Positions 60,225 through 64,000 of a stretch of DNA of 64,000 bases are shown here, one piece after another. How positions within the stretch are numbered: the stretch's first letter is position 1; each line of letters opens with the position of its first letter. The DNA is from Prorocentrum cordatum (lineage: Eukaryota > Sar > Dinophyceae > Prorocentrales > Prorocentraceae): contig CAUYUJ010006336.1 in assembly GCA_963575745.1 (NCBI GenBank), positions 351,179 to 415,178 on the forward strand, written 5' to 3'. Position numbers and translations under genes: made by a program. A model generated the notes under the pieces. It ran no database searches. It was not told the origin of the DNA and was given only the letters and a program-made list of their open reading frames with translations.

Positions 60225-60345
60225 CATGATGCTGCTGATGACGATGATGACGACGATGATGACGATGACGATGACGATGATACTGCTGCTGCTGGTGATG
60301 ATGCCCATTTCGATGGTGGTGATGACGATGACGAGAACGATGAGG
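59163..60345. repeat. 1.2-kb GAT/GCT triplet array
   Basis: (GATGAT), (GATGCT) and (GATGAG) units. The poly-Asp/Ala, poly-Met/Leu and poly-His frames over it are trivial consequences of a stop-free triplet repeat. Confidence 0.97.
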
Positions 60346-60409
60346 ATTATAACGATGATGTGCGTGCAACTCTGCTTATTGTGGTGCTGCGTTGGCCAGG
60401 CCTAGTGAT

Positions 60410-61080
60410 CTAGTCTGGCCTCATGCCCCCGCTCTCCATGTGTTTTCGGGATCCCAGTTTCTTTCAATCTCGGAGATGCCTTGTCATTCCCTGGGCCTCG
60501 GCCTCCCAACATAATGTTTTAGCAGGTAATGACTGTGAGCTCAACGGCCCAGCAGAGCCTGAAGGCTGTAATTCATGAACGAGGCCCTACAGAAGGCCCC
60601 GCCCCCGTCTTTTCGCTCGCATGCCGTGCAGCGCGCGATGAATGCGGCTGGTGAGGAGGCGAACGTCGCGCCCGACGGGGGAGGAGTGCCATCGGTGGGT
60701 GAAGCTATTGTAGAGCTCGACGGGCGCCAGATTTTGGTGGCCCATTGGTCCCTGCTCTGCACGCTGTGTCGCTCCTATCATGCTGCATGTGGAGGGTTGG
60801 CCAGCTGCAGGCTCAATCAGGAGGCCTGCAAGGGCCCCTCTCATTTCCATGCTGCTTGTTGTAAGCAGCACTATTGCGTTTCTGCTGTTCGCGCTTGTAA
60901 GCATCCCAGGACGGGCGACCCTCTCTGCGAGGCGTCCACATAGGCTTGTCTGGGCATTTTCTCGTGAGCGCTTCGCGTTGACGCTGCCCCAGCGTCTGCC
61001 GTGCCTGCCAGGTGTCAGAATTGTGAGGCGAGCTGTGGTCTCAAGGTGGTACGTTCGCTTGCGCTAGTCTACCGTTCGCG
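60410..61080. other. unique sequence with one Cys-rich ORF
   Basis: Plus frame 60575-60943 (122 codons, MNEALQKAPPPSF...) contains clustered cysteines (LLCTLCRSYHAACGGLASC, HAACCKQHYC). It might include an exon of an extracellular protein, but splice sites and homology are not recognised, so I do not call it a gene. Confidence 0.25.
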
Positions 61081-61162
61081 CGCGCGCGTGCGCGCGCGCG
61101 CGTGTGTGTGTGTGTGTGTGTGTGTGTCTCTGTGTGTGTGTGTGTTTGTGTGTTTGTGTGTT
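61080..61162. repeat. CG/TG microsatellite
   Basis: (GC)n followed by (GT)n. Confidence 0.9.
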
Positions 61163-61280
61163 TGCTGGCCACAGCGCTGCTCGCTCTGAACGGTTTGAGG
61201 GCTCGGCCGCCAGTCGCGCGCGCGCGTTCTTTTCTCCGACTTTGGGCGCCCCGTCGCTGCGCGCGGGTCCGCGATGCCAG

Positions 61281-61284
<4 letters not shown>

Positions 61285-61313
<29 letters not shown>

Positions 61314-61352
61314 TGTGTGTGTGTGTGTGTGACTGTGTGTGTGTGTGTGTCC
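61285..61352. repeat. TG microsatellite
   Basis: (GT)n with short interruptions. Confidence 0.9.
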
Positions 61353-61369
61353 CCTTCCGCGATCCCAGA

Positions 61370-61857
61370 ATTTAGCTGGCTGCGGTTTAACCTAGACTGC
61401 GCATGTACTGGCCGTACCGTGTCACGTGCCACCCACCTGGGCGGCCTGCGGCCCACGTCCGTTGACCTAGCACCCCGTGTGTTACTTCGACGGCGTCATT
61501 GCTTCGTTTACATGCCTTACCCGAATTGGGCCCCATCGGCGCCCGTGGGTGCCCCGGCGTCGCGGCCTGGCAGCTGCCATGGTTTCGTTGACGGGGCTGG
61601 CCGCGCCAGCGCACTCAGGTGAGAGCTCTTCTGCCTGTGGGTGGCCTTTTCTCCTCCTCTGCCCCCCACGGCCGCCCGCTCTGCCCTCCAGTCTTGCATG
61701 CTGGCCACTTCGCTTGTCGGTGCCCCCGTCTAGCTCTATCGCTGGTGCAGCCAACTCTGCCTCGACGCCGGCGGAAAAAGTGTGTGCGTGTGTGTTGCTT
61801 TCCTTCCCGCGACCTGTCGCAGCCCCACGGAAGGAAGGCCAGGCGCTAGCGTCCTCT
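61370..61857. other. no confident gene
   Basis: Left flank of copia-3. A donor-like GTGAGAGC at 61619 follows an open stretch with ATG at about 61579, but nothing else supports an exon. Confidence 0.3.
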
Positions 61858-62014
61858 TGTGGGAACCATGCGGGTTTTGTTGTTTATAAGTTTAGCATGA
61901 TGTAGGACCGTGCAAGGGATCCGGGGGAGAGAGGTCCATGATGACTCTCATCTGTTTTGACATTGTGGCTCAAGTCTTAAAAGGCATCTAATTACCGCTT
62001 CTCCTGTTGCCACA
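61858..62014 (+). repeat. copia-3 putative 5' LTR
   Basis: 157 bp from TGTGGGAACC to GTTGCCACA, a terminal inverted pair TGTGG/CCACA. The end lies two bases before the primer-binding site. The left boundary is predicted from the inverted repeat only, because the 3' LTR is outside the window. Confidence 0.5.
61961..61974 (+). other. partial spliced-leader-like sequence in copia-3 LTR
   Basis: CATTGTGGCTCAAG matches the last 14 bases of DinoSL (CATTTTGGCTCAAG) with one mismatch. The first 8 SL bases are not present. Confidence 0.35.
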
Positions 62015-62016
62015 GT

Positions 62017-62033
62017 TGGTAGCAGAGCGGTGT
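62017..62033 (+). promoter_or_regulatory. copia-3 tRNA primer-binding site
   Basis: TGGTAGCAGAGCGGTGT, complementary to a tRNA ending GCTCTGCTACCA, the initiator-methionine type. Confidence 0.75.
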
Positions 62034-62488
62034 CGAGCCCACGGCTGGGTGCACTCCAGACGCGCCATGTGGTGGTGTGCTGGAGCGAACGCTCAGTAGC
62101 CTGGGGCCGCGCACCGCTCCAGAGAGCCAGCGTGCGTGGGATCCACGGAGATGAGGGCGAACGGCGAGGCGTTCGCAGTGCTGCCAGGGGCAGCCGGGCA
62201 GCCGGCCGCAGGGGCAGCCGGACAGCCAGCCGTGGCAACCGGAGCAACAGCAGCGGCCGACGCAGCAGCAGCAGCAACGCAGAGAGCATAGTTTTCGGCA
62301 GGGTTAGGAGCTGGAACTGACGGGATGAAAGACTTCGCCAAAGAGTACTTCGAGTAGTACTAGCCGGGAAGCCCTCAACTGCTTCGGACGTTCCTGGCCC
62401 AGCTGGAGCCGATCCCTGGACACTGTAGGATCCTTGGAAGAAGGGTCGTTCCGACGACAGCTGGTGGAAAAACGATTGGTCCAAGGAG

Positions 62489-63105
62489 TTGCGCGACGAG
62501 AAGTGGAAGACCGAGGACTGGGACGATCAGTTGACGAGGGGTAAATGGCAGACAGGATGGTGGAGCTCTGGCGGCACGTTCGCCAAGGGCGATTATTCGG
62601 ATCCGCCGAGTTGGTCAGGATGTACCACCTATCGGAAGTGGAAGAGAGCAGTGATTCGATGGAATCGATGTACGGACGTACCGCTGTGTAAGCGGCGCGA
62701 AAAATTCTTGAAACTATTCGACTTGGGCACGCGGGAGAAGTTCGAGGATATTGAAGAACAAGACCTGGATAGCGCTAGGTGGCTAGATCTCATGCTGTCC
62801 CTGCTCGATCGAATGATCGGAGAACGTGATGGTGATGACAAGAGGGGAATCGGACGCAGGGCTCTATTCGAAAGCAACTGAGAGGCGAAGGAGTCGCTGC
62901 AGGCCTTCGCAGGCCGCTGGGGGCGCCAGCTTCGCGAGGCTGAAGGAAGCGATTTGTGGTTCTCAAACAAATTCAAGGGCTCCATGATGGAAGACGGAGC
63001 TGCGTTGTCTGGCCAAGGCATGCAGAACCTCAGGACAGCGACGAGAGTGTCTTCATTTCAAGAGTGTGTGCTGGGCGCTCTGGCAGTTGAACTATTCTAC
63101 ATCTG
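62489..63105 (+). pseudogene. copia-3 gag with in-frame TGA
   Basis: From ATG 62489: WSGCTTYRKWKRAVIRWNRC, then DLGTREKFEDIEEQDL, SLLDRMIGERDGDDKRG and ALFESN, the conserved dinoflagellate copia gag pattern. TGA at 62879-62881 breaks it, and the same frame continues with ESLQAFAGRWGRQLREAEGS to a stop at 63103-63105. The stop follows F-E-S-N; in copia-1 the stop follows F-E-S-T at the corresponding place. Confidence 0.75.
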
Positions 63106-63180
63106 AAAGGTTGTTCCCAGGGCGCGCGGGGGCTCGCGCCGTTTTTCCCGCCGACGGCCCGCCCGAGGCCGACGGCGGAG

Positions 63181-63897
63181 ATGGCCGGGGGGGGGGGCGA
63201 CGCCGAGTCAGAGGGGGCGGGGGCCAACGTGGCCGGCATCAAGTGCCGCGCGTGGAAGGAAAACATGGACCCGAAGCGAGCCGCGATGAGAGATGGGGGG
63301 TTCTACGGGGGTGGCCGCGACCGCGTACCTGGAGCGCGAGATCGACGACCGCCGGTCGCCGCCGGGACTGCCCGTGGCGCCGGGCGCGGGCGAGGGCGAG
63401 GACGCGGGTTACCTCGTAAAGGGAAGCTTGCCGGGCTGCCGCTGGAGGAGGTGATCGAGATCGCCCGGCGCAGGATCTGCGACGAGAAAGGACACTGGCC
63501 CCGAGAATGCTTGAAGAAGAACCTCAACGCCAAGAACGCGGACAAGTGGTATCCCATTCATTCTCCCACGGGTGCGGCAACGGGTGCGCCGGCGCACCCA
63601 TCGGCGGACCTGATCGCTGCGTTGAAGGGCGTGCTGGGGAGTCTCTCTGAGGTGTACTTGTCTTCCCCTCAGACGCAGGGCCAAGTCGACCCCGGAGCTG
63701 GGCGCGATCTAGTGGGACTGCCAGCGCTGAATCGGGAGGCGGCGGCGCTGGCGAAGATGGATCTTGCCTGCGCGCTGGTTCGCCCGACGGAGAAGAAGCC
63801 GCGCCCGGCGCGTGGGGTCGGCGGAGCAGCCGAGACCATCGCGATGTTTCCCATGACATTGTGCGAAGTCATCGGGGTGAAAAGACCGCGGTCCTGA
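63181..63897 (+). pseudogene. copia-3 gag C part, knuckle relic and protease start
   Basis: Basic Gly/Arg-rich region, then RRRICDEKGHWPREC, a zinc knuckle that has lost its first cysteine. It is followed by a linker and ARGVGGAAETIAMFPMTLCE, typical of the copia protease flap region. After a frameshift near 63890 the frame resumes as VNLLDILGCVIDLPRNNA, the end of the protease domain, at the window edge. Confidence 0.6.
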
Positions 63898-64000
63898 AGG
63901 GGGATGTGCCCCGCGTCGTTAGCGTGAACCTCTTGGACATCTTAGGGTGTGTGATCGACCTCCCTCGCAACAATGCGAAATCCGACTTTATCAAGGTGGG

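Larger units (their letters stand above)
61858..64000 (+). mobile_element. copia-3: 5' part of a Ty1/copia element (runs off the window)
   Basis: A probable short LTR (61858-62014, TGTGG...CCACA), a primer-binding site TGGTAGCAGAGC at 62017, a gag with one in-frame TGA, a damaged zinc knuckle and the start of a protease. Pol should lie beyond position 64000. Confidence 0.75.

Noticed and set aside
58942-60413. Poly-His, poly-Asp/Ala and poly-Met/Leu ORFs up to 475 codons
   Set aside because: Products of the GAT/GCT triplet array; no unique protein sequence inside it.
1-64000. tRNA, rRNA, CRISPR or bacterial contamination
   Set aside because: No cloverleaf with a GTTCRA-type arm, no rRNA motif, no regular spacer array and no operon-like gene packing was found.

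Overview
The window looks like nuclear DNA of a core dinoflagellate. The evidence is a high-GC background packed with microsatellites, retrotransposons with dinoflagellate-style gag and pol proteins, a 22-base spliced-leader (DinoSL) relic at 24049-24070 (20 of 22 bases match), and only scattered exon-like islands with pyrimidine-tract acceptors. A large, GC-rich genome such as that of a Prorocentrum-like species would fit, but the genus is inference. There are no rRNA genes, tRNA genes, CRISPR arrays or bacterial operons that I can support.

Layout. (1) 77-9207 is a young, nearly intact Ty1/copia LTR retrotransposon (copia-1): two 192-bp LTRs differing at 2 sites, a 5-bp target duplication GTGCT, and a primer-binding site. 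Its 2243-codon Pol ORF is open, with one TAG inside gag. (2) 9213-15963 is gene-poor DNA with dispersed short inverted-repeat elements and two candidate exons of a secreted host protein. (3) 15964-23106 is a tyrosine-recombinase (YR) retrotransposon with split direct repeats in the order A1-ORFs-B1-A2-B2 (Ngaro/PAT architecture). It encodes a gag-like protein, RT-RNase H, a cytosine-C5-methyltransferase-like domain and a tyrosine recombinase. (4) 23107-31158 holds a third candidate host exon, a frameshifted LINE (24049-28798) headed by the spliced-leader relic, more short elements and a probable terminal host exon (30000-30337). (5) 31159-38707, minus strand, is an older, multiply frameshifted copia element (copia-2; LTRs about 4% diverged). 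(6) 38708-61857 is almost all repeats: a dispersed family with internal CTTGGGGCC minisatellites, arrays of about 72, 90 and 102 bp, kilobase ATGT and GAT microsatellites, GA/TG/CCT tracts, a nested palindrome, and one exon-like island resembling METTL24-type methyltransferases. (7) 61858-64000 is the 5' part of a third copia element (copia-3) that runs off the right edge.

How it works together. The autonomous elements each encode their own mobility proteins. All three elements complete enough to judge (copia-1, copia-2, YR) also carry a methyltransferase-like fold with a PC motif, placed before integrase in the two copia elements and before the recombinase in the YR element. Dinoflagellate retrotransposons with DNA methyltransferases are known, so this window may sample several versions of that association. 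The host contribution appears to be one gene whose small exons (14.1, 14.9, 23.3 and 30.0 kb) are separated by introns that absorbed the YR element and the LINE. That gene model is inference.
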